DNA of 64,000 nt from JACVRW01 sp963835705 (GTDB taxonomy: Bacteria > Actinomycetota > Thermoleophilia > Solirubrobacterales > Thermoleophilaceae), in assembly GCA_963835705.1 (NCBI GenBank), contig CAWIGR010000012.1:248001-312000 (forward strand), in the 5' to 3' direction. Positions 9,249-17,388 of the stretch are shown in pieces. The translations under genes and the position numbers were made by a program. The notes beneath the pieces were generated by a model, which ran no database searches, was not told the DNA's origin, and worked only from the letters and a program-made list of their open reading frames with translations. Every line of letters starts with the position of its first letter. Position 1 is the first letter of the stretch.

Positions 9249-10243
9249 GGACCGCCCAGCACCGCCCGCTCCACGCCCTCGATGTCCGGCTCGCACGGCA
9301 CCACCGACGCGGCCCGGTTCATCGCGGTCTGCGGGTCCTTCAGCCCGTGCCCCGTGAGCACGCACACCACTCGTCCCTCCGCGCCGTAGCGGAGCAGCCC
9401 CGCCACGGCCGCCGCCGAGGCCGGCTCGCAGAAGACCCCCTCGCGCGAGCCCAGCAGGGTGTAGGCGTCGAGGATCTCCGCGTCGGACACGGCCCGCACC
9501 TCCCCGCGCGACGAGGTGAACGCGTTCATCGCGTCCTCCCAGCGCGCCGGGTTCCCGATCCGGATCGCCGACGCCACCGTCTCGGGCTCCTCCACCGGCG
9601 CCCCGTGCACCAGCGGCGCCGCGCCCTCGGCCTGGTAGCCGTGCAGCCGGGGCGCCGCCCCGTACTCCTGAAACCCCTTCCACCACGAGGTCACGTTGCC
9701 GGCGTTCCCGACTGGGATGCAGAGCACGTCGGGCGCCTCCCCCAGCGAGTCGCACACCTCGAAGGCGCCCGTCTTCTGCCCCTCGACCCGGTAGTCGTTG
9801 ATCGAGTTGACGAGCGAGATCGGGTGCCGCCGCGCCAGCTCGCGCACCAGCTCCAGGGCCTGGTCGAAGTTGCCGCGCAGCGCGATCACGCGCGCCCCGT
9901 GCATCAGCGCCTGGGCGAGCTTGCCGGTCGCGATCTTCCCCTCCGGCACGATCACGGCGCCGCGCAGCCCGGCGCGCGCGGCATAGGCGGCGGCGCTCGC
10001 CGCAGTGTTCCCCGTCGAGGCGCACACCACCGCCTCGGCCCCCTCGCCCATGGCCGCCGACACCGCCACCGTCATCCCCCGGTCCTTGAACGAGCCGGTC
10101 GGGTTCGCCCCCTCGAGCTTCAGCCACACGTCGCAGCCGGTCAGGGACGACAGGTGCGCGGCCGGCACCAGCGGCGTGTCCCCCTCCCCCATCGTCACGA
10201 GCGGGTCGACTGGCAGCCGGTCCCGGTAACGCCAGAGGCTCAG
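9245..10243 (-). CDS. thrC: Threonine synthase
   Basis: PLP enzyme converting O-phosphohomoserine to threonine. The PLP lysine is in NPTGSFKDRGM, followed by STGNTAASAAAYAARAG and GNAGNVTSWWKGF. A start at GTG 10198 gives 317 residues but drops the conserved LWRYRDRLP segment. That segment is in frame back to CTG 10243, which has GAGGAG about 6 bases upstream and overlaps the hom stop (CTGA). CTG is therefore the likely start (332 residues, normal for the family). Confidence 0.93.
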   Translation of the reverse strand: MSLWRYRDRLPVDPLVTMGEGDTPLVPAAHLSSLTGCDVWLKLEGANPTGSFKDRGMTVAVSAAMGEGAEAVVCASTGNTAASAAAYAARAGLRGAVIVPEGKIATGKLAQALMHGARVIALRGNFDQALELVRELARRHPISLVNSINDYRVEGQKTGAFEVCDSLGEAPDVLCIPVGNAGNVTSWWKGFQEYGAAPRLHGYQAEGAAPLVHGAPVEEPETVASAIRIGNPARWEDAMNAFTSSRGEVRAVSDAEILDAYTLLGSREGVFCEPASAAAVAGLLRYGAEGRVVCVLTGHGLKDPQTAMNRAASVVPCEPDIEGVERAVLGGP

Positions 10244-11457
10244 AAGGTCTCCTCGATCACCCGGATCACCCGCGGTGGCTCGCGCACGAAGTCGAGCCGG
10301 GCGATCATCTGCACGGCGGCGCGGAACTTCGACTCGAGCACCGGGTGCATGACCATCACGAGCCGCGCCTCGTCGCCCAGCCCCTTTTGCACGACCGACC
10401 GGATCGAGACGCCCTGCAGCCCGAGGATCTCGGCCACCTGGGCCAGTACGCCCGGCCGGTCGGCCACCTCCAGGTGCATGTAGAACGAGAACTCGACGTC
10501 CGTGACGATCGGCTGCTCCACGGCGGGCGGCGGCAGCGACGGCGGCGGGATCATCGCCGAGATCACGTCGCCCAGCACCGCCGAAGCGGTCTGGATCCCG
10601 CCCGCGCCCGGCCCGCTGAGGGTGATCTCTGTGATCGCGGGCGACTCGATCGTGACCGCGTTGAACGCGCCGTTCACGCTCGCGAGCGGATGCTCGGCGT
10701 AGAGGAAGGCCGGATAGACGTGCACGGCCACCGCGCCGTCCACCCGCTCGGCCGACCCCACCAGCTTCAGCGCCAGCCCCAGCTCGCGGGCGTAGGCGAT
10801 GTCGTCCGGTGTGATCCGCTCGATCCCCTCGTAGCTCACCTGGTCGAGCCGCACCGCCGCGCTGAAGGCGAGCCGCGCCAGGATCGCCATCTTGGCGGCG
10901 GCGTCCTTGCCGGTCACGTCCTCGGTCGGGTCGGCCTCCGCGTAGCCCAGCTCCTGCGCCTCGGCCAGCGCCTCCTCGTAGGTGGCCCCCGTGGCCGCCA
11001 TCTGGGTGAGGATGTAGTTGGTGGTGCCGTTGACGATGCCGTGCACCCGCTCGATGTGCGCCGCGGCGAGCGTCTCCGCCATCACGCGGATCGCCGGCAC
11101 CACTCCCGCGACCGCACCCTCGAAGCGCAGCTGCACGCCGCCGCGGCGCGCGGCGTCGAACACCTCCTCGCCGTGCTGGGAGAGCAGTTGCTTGTTCGCG
11201 GTCACCACGTGCCGGCCCGCCTCCAGGGCCCGCAGCACGTAGTCGCGCGTGGGATCGATCCCGCCCATCAGCTCCACGATCAGGTCGCTGCCGTCGAGGA
11301 TCTCCTCGAAGTTGCCCCGGCTCCGCGTGAGCACGCCCGACAGCCGCGGGCGCATCCCCACCTCGGCCTCGATCGCGCCGGCGCGCTCCTCCACGAGGCG
11401 AGCGAACGACGAGCCGACGGTGCCGTGGCCGAGCAGGCCGATCCTGAAGTCAGGCAT
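10240..11457 (-). CDS. hom: Homoserine dehydrogenase with C-terminal ACT domain
   Basis: Reduces aspartate semialdehyde to homoserine. 405 residues: Rossmann start IGLLGHGTVGSSFARL, catalytic region HVVTANKQLL and IVNGTTNYIL, substrate motif YAEADPTEDVTGKDAAAK, and an ACT domain near residues 325-400 (HLEVADRPGVLAQVAEILG) expected to sense threonine. The start overlaps the lysA stop by 8 bp. The family, order and overlaps make this a classic threonine operon. Confidence 0.96.
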   Translation of the reverse strand: MPDFRIGLLGHGTVGSSFARLVEERAGAIEAEVGMRPRLSGVLTRSRGNFEEILDGSDLIVELMGGIDPTRDYVLRALEAGRHVVTANKQLLSQHGEEVFDAARRGGVQLRFEGAVAGVVPAIRVMAETLAAAHIERVHGIVNGTTNYILTQMAATGATYEEALAEAQELGYAEADPTEDVTGKDAAAKMAILARLAFSAAVRLDQVSYEGIERITPDDIAYARELGLALKLVGSAERVDGAVAVHVYPAFLYAEHPLASVNGAFNAVTIESPAITEITLSGPGAGGIQTASAVLGDVISAMIPPPSLPPPAVEQPIVTDVEFSFYMHLEVADRPGVLAQVAEILGLQGVSIRSVVQKGLGDEARLVMVMHPVLESKFRAAVQMIARLDFVREPPRVIRVIEETF

Positions 11458-12682
11458 CCCGGGCAGTCAGGTCGTCGTAGGTCTCGCGCCGCACCACCAC
11501 GCGCGCTTCGCCGTCCCGGCAGAAGACCACGGGCGGCCGCGGCAGCGCGTTGTAGTTGTTGGCCATGGCGTGTCCGTAGGCGCCGGTGGCGGGGATCACC
11601 AGCACGTCTCCCGCTCGTGGGTCGTCGAGCTTCGTGTCGCGGACGAGTATGTCGCCCGACTCGCAGTGCATCCCCGCGATCGTGCAGTCGAGCTCGCCCC
11701 CGAAGCGGGATGCGATCTCCGCCTCGTAGCGGGCCTTGTAGAGCATCGGGCGGAGATTGTCTGACATCCCGCCGTCCACCGAGACGTAGGTGCGCACACC
11801 GGGGATCCGCTTCACCGTTCCCACCGTGTAGACCGTCACGCCCGCGTTCCCCACAAGCGAGCGGCCGGGCTCGCACAGCACCGTCACGTCCTCCGGGGCG
11901 CCGCGGAGCAGGGCGTCCACGTACTCCTCGATCGAGGGCGGCCGGTCCTCGGCCGTGTAGGCGATCCCGAGGCCTCCGCCCAGGTTGAGGAGCGGCCAGT
12001 CGCCCATCGCGGAGAGCACCTCCGCGAGCCGCCCGAAGCCCTCGAGCTCGAGCACCTGCGACCCGATGTGGGCGTGCAGCCCGTGCAGCTCGATCCCGGC
12101 GTCGCGGCAGGCGTGGACGGCGCGCGGCACGTCGTCGAGCCCGAAGCCGAACTTCGAGTCCTCCTGCCCGGTCTGGATGTAGGAGTGCGTGGCGGGCCGG
12201 ATGCCGGGGGTCACCCGCATCATCGCCCGCGCCCCGCGACCGCGCAGGCGCTCGATCTCGTCGAACGAGTCCACCACGATGTGGCCCACGCCCGCCTTCA
12301 GCGCCCGGTCGAGCTCCGCAGGCGTCTTGTTGTTGCCGTGCATGTAGATGCGCTGCGGGTCGACGCCGGCGGCAAGCGCGTGGTGGAGCTCGCCGCCGCT
12401 GGCCACGTCGGCCGAGAGTCCCTCTTCGGCGAACAGCCGGAACGCGGCGGTGGCGGGGAACGCCTTGCCCGCGTAGATCACCTCGAAGCGCTCACGGCGC
12501 GCGCGGAAGGCCTCCAGGTACGCGCGCGCCCTGGCGCGCATGTCGTCCTCGGCGTACACGTAGGCGGGCGTGCCGAACTCGCGCGCGAGCTCCACGACGT
12601 CGCAGCCGCCCACCTCGAGGCGGCCCTGCGCGTTCAGGCGCGAGCCCAGGGGATAGACATGGGAGACCGCCACCGCCGCCAT
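11450..12682 (-). CDS. lysA: Diaminopimelate decarboxylase
   Basis: Final step of lysine synthesis. 410 residues from ATG 12682. The PLP Lys is in VIYAGKAFP. HIGSQ, GGGLGI, EPGRSLV and the Cys-containing HCESGDIL active-site motif are all present. It is first in the operon with hom, thrC and thrB, so lysine and threonine branches are co-transcribed. The divergent hydrolase starts only 21 bp away. Confidence 0.96.
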   Translation of the reverse strand: MAAVAVSHVYPLGSRLNAQGRLEVGGCDVVELAREFGTPAYVYAEDDMRARARAYLEAFRARRERFEVIYAGKAFPATAAFRLFAEEGLSADVASGGELHHALAAGVDPQRIYMHGNNKTPAELDRALKAGVGHIVVDSFDEIERLRGRGARAMMRVTPGIRPATHSYIQTGQEDSKFGFGLDDVPRAVHACRDAGIELHGLHAHIGSQVLELEGFGRLAEVLSAMGDWPLLNLGGGLGIAYTAEDRPPSIEEYVDALLRGAPEDVTVLCEPGRSLVGNAGVTVYTVGTVKRIPGVRTYVSVDGGMSDNLRPMLYKARYEAEIASRFGGELDCTIAGMHCESGDILVRDTKLDDPRAGDVLVIPATGAYGHAMANNYNALPRPPVVFCRDGEARVVVRRETYDDLTARDA

Positions 12683-12703
12683 TCGGCGGCGATTATTGCG
12701 TTC
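12683..12703. promoter_or_regulatory. 21-bp divergent start-to-start gap with shared AT-rich core
   Basis: Only 21 bp separate the lysA ATG and the hydrolase ATG (12704). The single AT-rich stretch (GATTATT / AATAATC, ~12691-12697) could serve as -10 for both directions with nearly leaderless transcripts. The -35 regions would then lie inside the opposite genes. Inference from spacing only. Confidence 0.3.
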
Positions 12704-13402
12704 ATGAAGCATCCCGTCCCCGCGCCTCCCGAGCTGGGCGAGCTCGACGGCCTCTCCTACGCCCTCTTCCTGCCGGACTCGGAACCGCGGGCCGGGGTGG
12801 TGATCCTGCACGGCGCGGGGTCCGCCAAGGAGTCGCACTTCGACTTCGCGCGCGGCTGCCGAGGCGACGGGATCGCGGCGCTCGCCTACGACGCCCGCGG
12901 CCACGGCCGCTCGGACGGCCGCTTCGGCCCGGGGGCGGTGGACGACGCGCTCGCGATGGTCGAGTTGCTGCGCGCGCACGCCGGCCGGGTCGCGCTGCGA
13001 GGATCGAGCATGGGCGGCTTCCAGGCGATCCACGCAGCGGCGCGCGATTCCTCACTGCGCGCGGTGGTGGCGATCTGTCCGGCACCCGAGGACTCGCTGC
13101 TGCGCATGCTGCGCTCCGACGAGCCGCTTCGATTCGAGTGCGACGCGCCGGCGACCGAGCGCTGGCTGCGGTCCACCGACCTGTTCGAGGCGGCCGGCCG
13201 CCTCGGGCCCGACACCGCGCTGCTCCTCATGCACGCGCGCGGCGACGAGCAGATCGCCTGGACCGTGAGCGAACGCCTCCACGCGGAGGCGACAGAGCCG
13301 AAGCGCCTGCTGATCCTGCCGGGCGGCCACCATCGCTCCCTGCAGCACGACCTGGAGCTTCAGGCGCTCTCGCGCCGCTTCATCCTGGACGCGGCCAAAG
13401 GC
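12704..13402 (+). CDS. Alpha/beta hydrolase (end of gene uncertain)
   Basis: Starts ATG 12704. The oxyanion-hole region is VVILHGAGSAKESHF, the nucleophile elbow GSSMGGFQA, the acid near LLLMHARGDEQI and the His in LPGGHHRSLQHD, so the triad looks complete. Homology-like sequence stops near 13400 but there is no in-frame stop there. The frame stays open to 14416, antisense to the next gene, as Arg/Gly/Ala-rich text. A one-base shift would hit TAG at 13404-13406. Either an indel removed the natural stop or the protein has a long junk tail. The end given is the end of the recognisable domain. Confidence 0.75.
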
Positions 13403-14119
13403 CTAGGGCACGCTGGGAAGGCCGGTGGCGCCCGTCACGCCCTCGGTCGCGCCGCCCACCGTGCCCGTCACCCCACTGACCGTGTCGTCGACCACGGGCG
13501 CCGCCTGCTCCACCGTGCCGCCCACCGTCTCCCCGGCGCCGGCGACCGGTCCCTCGACCGGTGGCGCCACGGGGGCGGCCGTCTCGCCGAGGCCGCCGGT
13601 GGCCTGTTCCACCGCACCGCCGACGTCGTCGGCCACGCCACCCACGCTCGGGGCCGACTGCGTCCCGCCCGGTTGAGAAACCGGGGCCGGGAGCCGCGTC
13701 GATCCGCCGCCGCCCTCACCGCCGCCGCCGGTCACGCTCTCCCCGGCTGCGGGCGAGCTCTCGCCCGGAGCTCGGCTCGCGAGCTCGCCGGGCGGGCCGT
13801 CGGCGCCACGCTCGGCCCTCCTGACGCCTCGTGCGGCGCGGCTCCGGGCGCGGCCCCGCTCGCCGCGCCGCGCAAGGGCGCGGTCGCGTCGCGCCAGGTC
13901 CCGCACGGCCGCGCTGGCCGAGCGCAGCGGAGCGCGGGAGGCGGGGGACGCCGGCGCGGCCTGGGACACGTCGAGCTGGTCGAGCCCGTCGTTGCTCGCC
14001 TCGCCGGGGGCGCCCCGGAACGCCACGATGGCGCTGCCCACCATGAGCAGCAGCAGGAACGATGCGATCAGGACCCCGGACGTGCCGAGGCCGGCGATGT
14101 AAGCCCTGGTGGACTTCAC
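13403..14119 (-). CDS. Membrane-anchored low-complexity protein, function unknown
   Basis: 238 residues from GTG 14119. A transmembrane segment (GLGTSGVLIASFLLLLMVGS) occupies residues ~10-32, followed by an Arg/Ala-rich region and a Gly/Pro/Val-rich tail with repeats around VDDTVSGVTGTVGG. This is the composition of short envelope proteins common in Solirubrobacterales-like genomes. No domain is recognised. It is convergent with the hydrolase. Confidence 0.5.
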   Translation of the reverse strand: MKSTRAYIAGLGTSGVLIASFLLLLMVGSAIVAFRGAPGEASNDGLDQLDVSQAAPASPASRAPLRSASAAVRDLARRDRALARRGERGRARSRAARGVRRAERGADGPPGELASRAPGESSPAAGESVTGGGGEGGGGSTRLPAPVSQPGGTQSAPSVGGVADDVGGAVEQATGGLGETAAPVAPPVEGPVAGAGETVGGTVEQAAPVVDDTVSGVTGTVGGATEGVTGATGLPSVP

Positions 14120-14200
14120 TTGTCGAATGGGGTACCCGGGGACGGGGTGCCGCTGAACCTGAGCTTCGGCTCCGCAGCGGGCATCCCGACGTGCCAATCA

Positions 14201-14218
14201 CTGAGAATGATTCTCGTT
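14201..14218. promoter_or_regulatory. Fur/Zur-family operator palindrome
   Basis: GAGAATGATTCTC at 14203-14215 is a perfect 6-1-6 inverted repeat inside TGAGAATGATTCTCGTTA, close to the AAT-G-ATT core of Fur and Zur boxes. It ends about 12-15 bp before the start of the metal ABC operon, so a bound repressor would block transcription. Zur is favoured because the operon is of the ZnuB/ZnuC (ABC-3) type. Confidence 0.7.
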
Positions 14219-14229
14219 AGGCTCTCCGA

Positions 14230-15036
14230 GTGCCCTCGCCGCTCGACCTCGCCGACTTCCCGTTCCTCCGCGAGGCGCTGCTCGAGGTCCTTCTTCTCGG
14301 GGCCGCCGGCGGGCTGCTCAGCGCGTGGGTCGTGCTGCGCCGGCTCGCCTTCTTCTCGCACGCGGCCGGCTCGGCGACCTTCCCCGGGCTGGTGGCGGCC
14401 GACGCGTCCGGGGTGAGCCCGACGCTGGCCGGCCTCGCCGTCGCGCTCGGCTATGCCGGCGGCGTCGAGCGCGCGGGTCGCGCGGGCCGCGAGCCCGGCG
14501 AGGCCACTGCCCTGCTGCTGGTGGCGGCGCTGGCGGGCGGAGTCGTGCTGGCGAGCGACGTGTTCGAGTCGGGCGCGGCGGTCGACCGGTTGCTGTTCGG
14601 CACGCTGCTGGGTCTGGGGCCGGCCGACCTCGCCCTGTCCGCCGCCGCCGCCGTGCTTGCCGCCGTGGCCACCGTGACGCTCGGCCGGACCTGGTCCGCG
14701 ATCGCCTTCGACCCCGATTCGGCGCCCGCCCTCGGCCTGCCGGCGGGCACGGCCGACCTGGTGCTCCTGGCCCTCGTGGCGGTGGCCGCGGTGGCGGCGA
14801 TCCCGGCGGTCGGGGCGCTGCTGGTGGCGGCGGTCTACGTCCTGCCAGGGGCGGCGGCGCGGCTCGTGACGAGGACCGTTCCGGCGCTGCTCGCCTGCTC
14901 GGTGGCCCTGGCGGTCGCCGAGGGCGTGGGCGGCCTGTACGTGGCCTACTGGCTCGACCTGCCACCCGGCCCGCCGGTGGCGGTGCTGGGCGCGGCCGTC
15001 TACGCGATGCTCGCGCTGGGAGCGGCCGCGCGGTGA
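14230..15036 (+). CDS. ABC-3 family metal transporter permease (ZnuB-like), first copy
   Basis: 268 residues from GTG 14230, all hydrophobic. It has about 8 transmembrane helices and the ABC-3 start pattern FPFLREALLEVLLLGAAGG. Members import zinc, manganese or iron with an ATPase and a binding protein. It overlaps the ATPase gene (GTGA). With the second permease gene at 15800 the transporter would be a heterodimer. No substrate-binding protein (ZnuA) is present in the window. Confidence 0.88.
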   Translation: MPSPLDLADFPFLREALLEVLLLGAAGGLLSAWVVLRRLAFFSHAAGSATFPGLVAADASGVSPTLAGLAVALGYAGGVERAGRAGREPGEATALLLVAALAGGVVLASDVFESGAAVDRLLFGTLLGLGPADLALSAAAAVLAAVATVTLGRTWSAIAFDPDSAPALGLPAGTADLVLLALVAVAAVAAIPAVGALLVAAVYVLPGAAARLVTRTVPALLACSVALAVAEGVGGLYVAYWLDLPPGPPVAVLGAAVYAMLALGAAAR

Positions 15037-15803
15037 CGGCGCCCGCCGTCCATGTCGAGGGTCTCTCGGCCGGCTACGGCGGCCCGCCGGTGCTGCGCGA
15101 TGTCTCGTTCGTCCTCGAGCAGGGGCGCACCGTATGCGTGCTCGGACCCAACGGCGGCGGCAAGACCACGCTGTTCCGCGCGCTGCTCGGCGAGCTCCAG
15201 CCCTCAGCGGGAACGGTGCGGGTGGCCGGAACGCCCGCGTACGTGGCGCAGACGGAGCGCACCCGGCTCGACTTCCCGGTGAACGCGTTCGACGTGGCGC
15301 TCATGGGCACGCTCGCGCACGGGCGCTGGTGGCTGCCGCCCCGCCGCGCCGACCGCGTGGCCGCCCGGGCCGCACTCGACCGCGTGGGCCTGGCCGACCA
15401 GTCCGGCGTCCCCTTCGGCGAGCTCTCCGGTGGCCAGCGCCAGCGCGCCCTGCTCGCCCGGGCGCTCGTCCAGGACGCCCGCGTGCTGCTCCTCGACGAG
15501 CCACTGTCCGGCGTAGACCCGGCCAGCGCGACCCTCATCGACCGTCTCTTCGCGGAGCTGCGCGGCGAGGACCGCACGCTGCTCGTGTCGAGCCACGACG
15601 TGGAGAGCGCACGCGCCTTCGACCTGGTCCTGTGCCTCCACGGGCGGCAGGTGGCCTTCGGCCCGCCCGGCGATGTGCTCCATCGCGCCACGCTCGAGGC
15701 CACCTACGGCCGCGAGCTGATCGTGCTCGAGGAGGCGGGGCCCGCCCGCGCCGTCACGGTCCAGCACCACGAGCACGGCCACGGACATCAGGAGGACCAT
15801 TGA
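15033..15803 (+). CDS. Metal ABC transporter ATP-binding protein (ZnuC-like)
   Basis: 256 residues from GTG 15033. Walker A GPNGGGKTT, Q-loop YVAQTERTRLDFP, signature LSGGQRQR, Walker B VLLLDEPLSGVD and switch His SSHD are all intact. The C-terminus ends in HHEHGHGHQEDH, a His-rich tail that could bind the transported metal, as in some zinc transporters. It overlaps both permease genes, so the three are one operon under the palindrome at 14203. Confidence 0.93.
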   Translation: MTAPAVHVEGLSAGYGGPPVLRDVSFVLEQGRTVCVLGPNGGGKTTLFRALLGELQPSAGTVRVAGTPAYVAQTERTRLDFPVNAFDVALMGTLAHGRWWLPPRRADRVAARAALDRVGLADQSGVPFGELSGGQRQRALLARALVQDARVLLLDEPLSGVDPASATLIDRLFAELRGEDRTLLVSSHDVESARAFDLVLCLHGRQVAFGPPGDVLHRATLEATYGRELIVLEEAGPARAVTVQHHEHGHGHQEDH

Positions 15804-16579
15804 GCGGCATCGAGCTCCGCGCGATGCTCGAGCTCGTCCTGGCCGGCGGCTTCTGCGGCGCGCTCGGCTTCTGGGTGGTGAGCGAGCGGCTCGCGTACGG
15901 CGCCGAGTCGCTCTCGCACGGCCTTCTGCCCGGGCTCGTGCTGGCCGGGCTTGCGGATGCTCCGCTGCTGCTGGGCGCGGCGGGCGGCGCCGTGGTTGCC
16001 GCCGCCCTGATCGCCCTCGCCGCGCGCGACCCTCGCACCGGGCCGGACACCGGCACCGCCGTGGCGGTCACCGGGCTGGTCGGGCTGGGGGCGCTGCTCG
16101 CGCTGGCGCCCGAGGCGCCGCAGCGCCTCGAGGAGCTCCTGTTCGGAGACCCCCTGGGGGTGACGACAGGTGATTTGGTGGCCGCCGCCGTGTTGCTCGC
16201 GGTGGGCGGCGCCGCGCTGGCGGCGCTCCACCGCCCGCTCGTGGCGAGCTCGTTCGACACGGCGGGCGCCGCCGCGCTCGGCCTGCGCCCCGCGCTGGTC
16301 CGCTTCGCCCTGCTCGCCCTGATGGCGGCGGCGATCGCGGTGGCGGTCCAGGGCCTCGGAGCGCTGCTCGTGCTGGCCGTGCTGGTGGCCCCGGCGGTGG
16401 CGGTGCGCGGGCAGGCCCGCACCCCCGCGGCCGCGATGGTGACCGGTGCGGCGGTGGCCGCCGTGGCGGGCATCGCGGGCATCCAGCTCTCGTCGCTGGC
16501 CGGGACGGCGGCCGGGGCCTCGGTCGCGCTGGTGCTGTGCGCGGCCGCCGCCGCAGGGGCGCTGCTGCCGGCGCGTTGA
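15800..16579 (+). CDS. ABC-3 family metal transporter permease, second copy
   Basis: 259 residues from TTG 15800, which overlaps the ATPase stop and has GGAGG at 15791-15795. ABC-3 pattern: LELVLAGGFCGALGFWVVSERLAYGAESLSHGLLPG at the start, then ~8 helices. The TTG start is preferred because of the Shine-Dalgarno and the overlap; ATG 15824 is the alternative. It ends 5 bp before the convergent lgt stop. Confidence 0.9.
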   Translation: MSGIELRAMLELVLAGGFCGALGFWVVSERLAYGAESLSHGLLPGLVLAGLADAPLLLGAAGGAVVAAALIALAARDPRTGPDTGTAVAVTGLVGLGALLALAPEAPQRLEELLFGDPLGVTTGDLVAAAVLLAVGGAALAALHRPLVASSFDTAGAAALGLRPALVRFALLALMAAAIAVAVQGLGALLVLAVLVAPAVAVRGQARTPAAAMVTGAAVAAVAGIAGIQLSSLAGTAAGASVALVLCAAAAAGALLPAR

Positions 16580-16584
16580 GCGCC

Positions 16585-17337
16585 CTAGGCCGTCGCCGGC
16601 CGCGGCGCGCCGCGGCGCGCGAGCAGGAGGGCCGTGCCGCCCGCCACCATCGCGATGCTCACCAGCTGGGGCAGCGTCAGGCCCGCCGCGACCGAGTCGT
16701 TGCGGCGGATGAGCTCGACCAGGAAGCGCTCGGCGCCCGCGATGATCAGGTAGAGCGCGAACAGCACCCCCGGCGCGAAGCGGTCTCGCAGCCGCCACAG
16801 GACCACGGCCGCGAGCCCCATGGCGAGGGTCTCGTAGACCGGCGTGGGGTGCACCTCCTCGTCGGTTGCCACCGTGCCCTCGGGGTAGGCCATCGCCCAC
16901 GGCAGGTCGGAGGCCTCGCCGTAGTCACCGTCGCCCGACAGCTGGCAGCCCACGCGGCCCACGGCGTAGCCGATCGCCAGCGGCACGGAGCAGGTGTCGA
17001 GCATCTGCAGGCCGAGCCAGCCGCGCCAGCGGGCCCACAGGCACACCCCCAGGGCGCCGCCCACGACGCCCCCGAACCACACCAGCCCGGAGCCGGAGAA
17101 GATGTTGCCGAGCAGGTCGCCCGACACGTCGTCCCAGTTCTGGATCAGGTAGTCGATCCGCGACCCGACCAGACCGCCGATCAGCGCGGCGAAGACCAGC
17201 TCGTAGGTCCAGTCGGGCGGCTTGCCGAGCTCGCGCAGACGGCGGGCGATAACCGCGCCCGAGGCGAGGAAGCCGAGGGCGAAGCAGATGCCGAACGTCT
17301 GGAGCTCGATCGGGCCGAGGTCGATTTCAGGCTGCAT
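16585..17337 (-). CDS. lgt: Prolipoprotein diacylglyceryl transferase
   Basis: Moves diacylglycerol from phosphatidylglycerol to the lipobox Cys of prolipoproteins. 250 residues and seven hydrophobic segments. N-terminal TFGICFALGFL, the essential VWFGGVVGG region and the signature GRVGCQLSGDGDYG (the G-C variant of the Lgt signature), then HPTPVYET. Its lipoprotein substrates in this window would include the proteins at 25472 and 54921. The divergent subtilase starts 51 bp away. Confidence 0.95.
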   Translation of the reverse strand: MQPEIDLGPIELQTFGICFALGFLASGAVIARRLRELGKPPDWTYELVFAALIGGLVGSRIDYLIQNWDDVSGDLLGNIFSGSGLVWFGGVVGGALGVCLWARWRGWLGLQMLDTCSVPLAIGYAVGRVGCQLSGDGDYGEASDLPWAMAYPEGTVATDEEVHPTPVYETLAMGLAAVVLWRLRDRFAPGVLFALYLIIAGAERFLVELIRRNDSVAAGLTLPQLVSIAMVAGGTALLLARRGAPRPATA

Positions 17338-17388
17338 TCGGGTGGCGCAGGGTAGCCGTCGTCCCTGCCCACACTACGATTGGTCGCG

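Noticed and set aside
10345..12200. His/Arg-rich plus-strand frames opposite hom and lysA
   Set aside because: Antisense to clearly conserved enzymes.
16590..16640. Perfect GC palindrome CCGCGGCGCGCCGCGG as a terminator between the ABC operon and lgt
   Set aside because: It lies inside the lgt coding end, has no T-tract, and such palindromes are expected by chance at this GC content.
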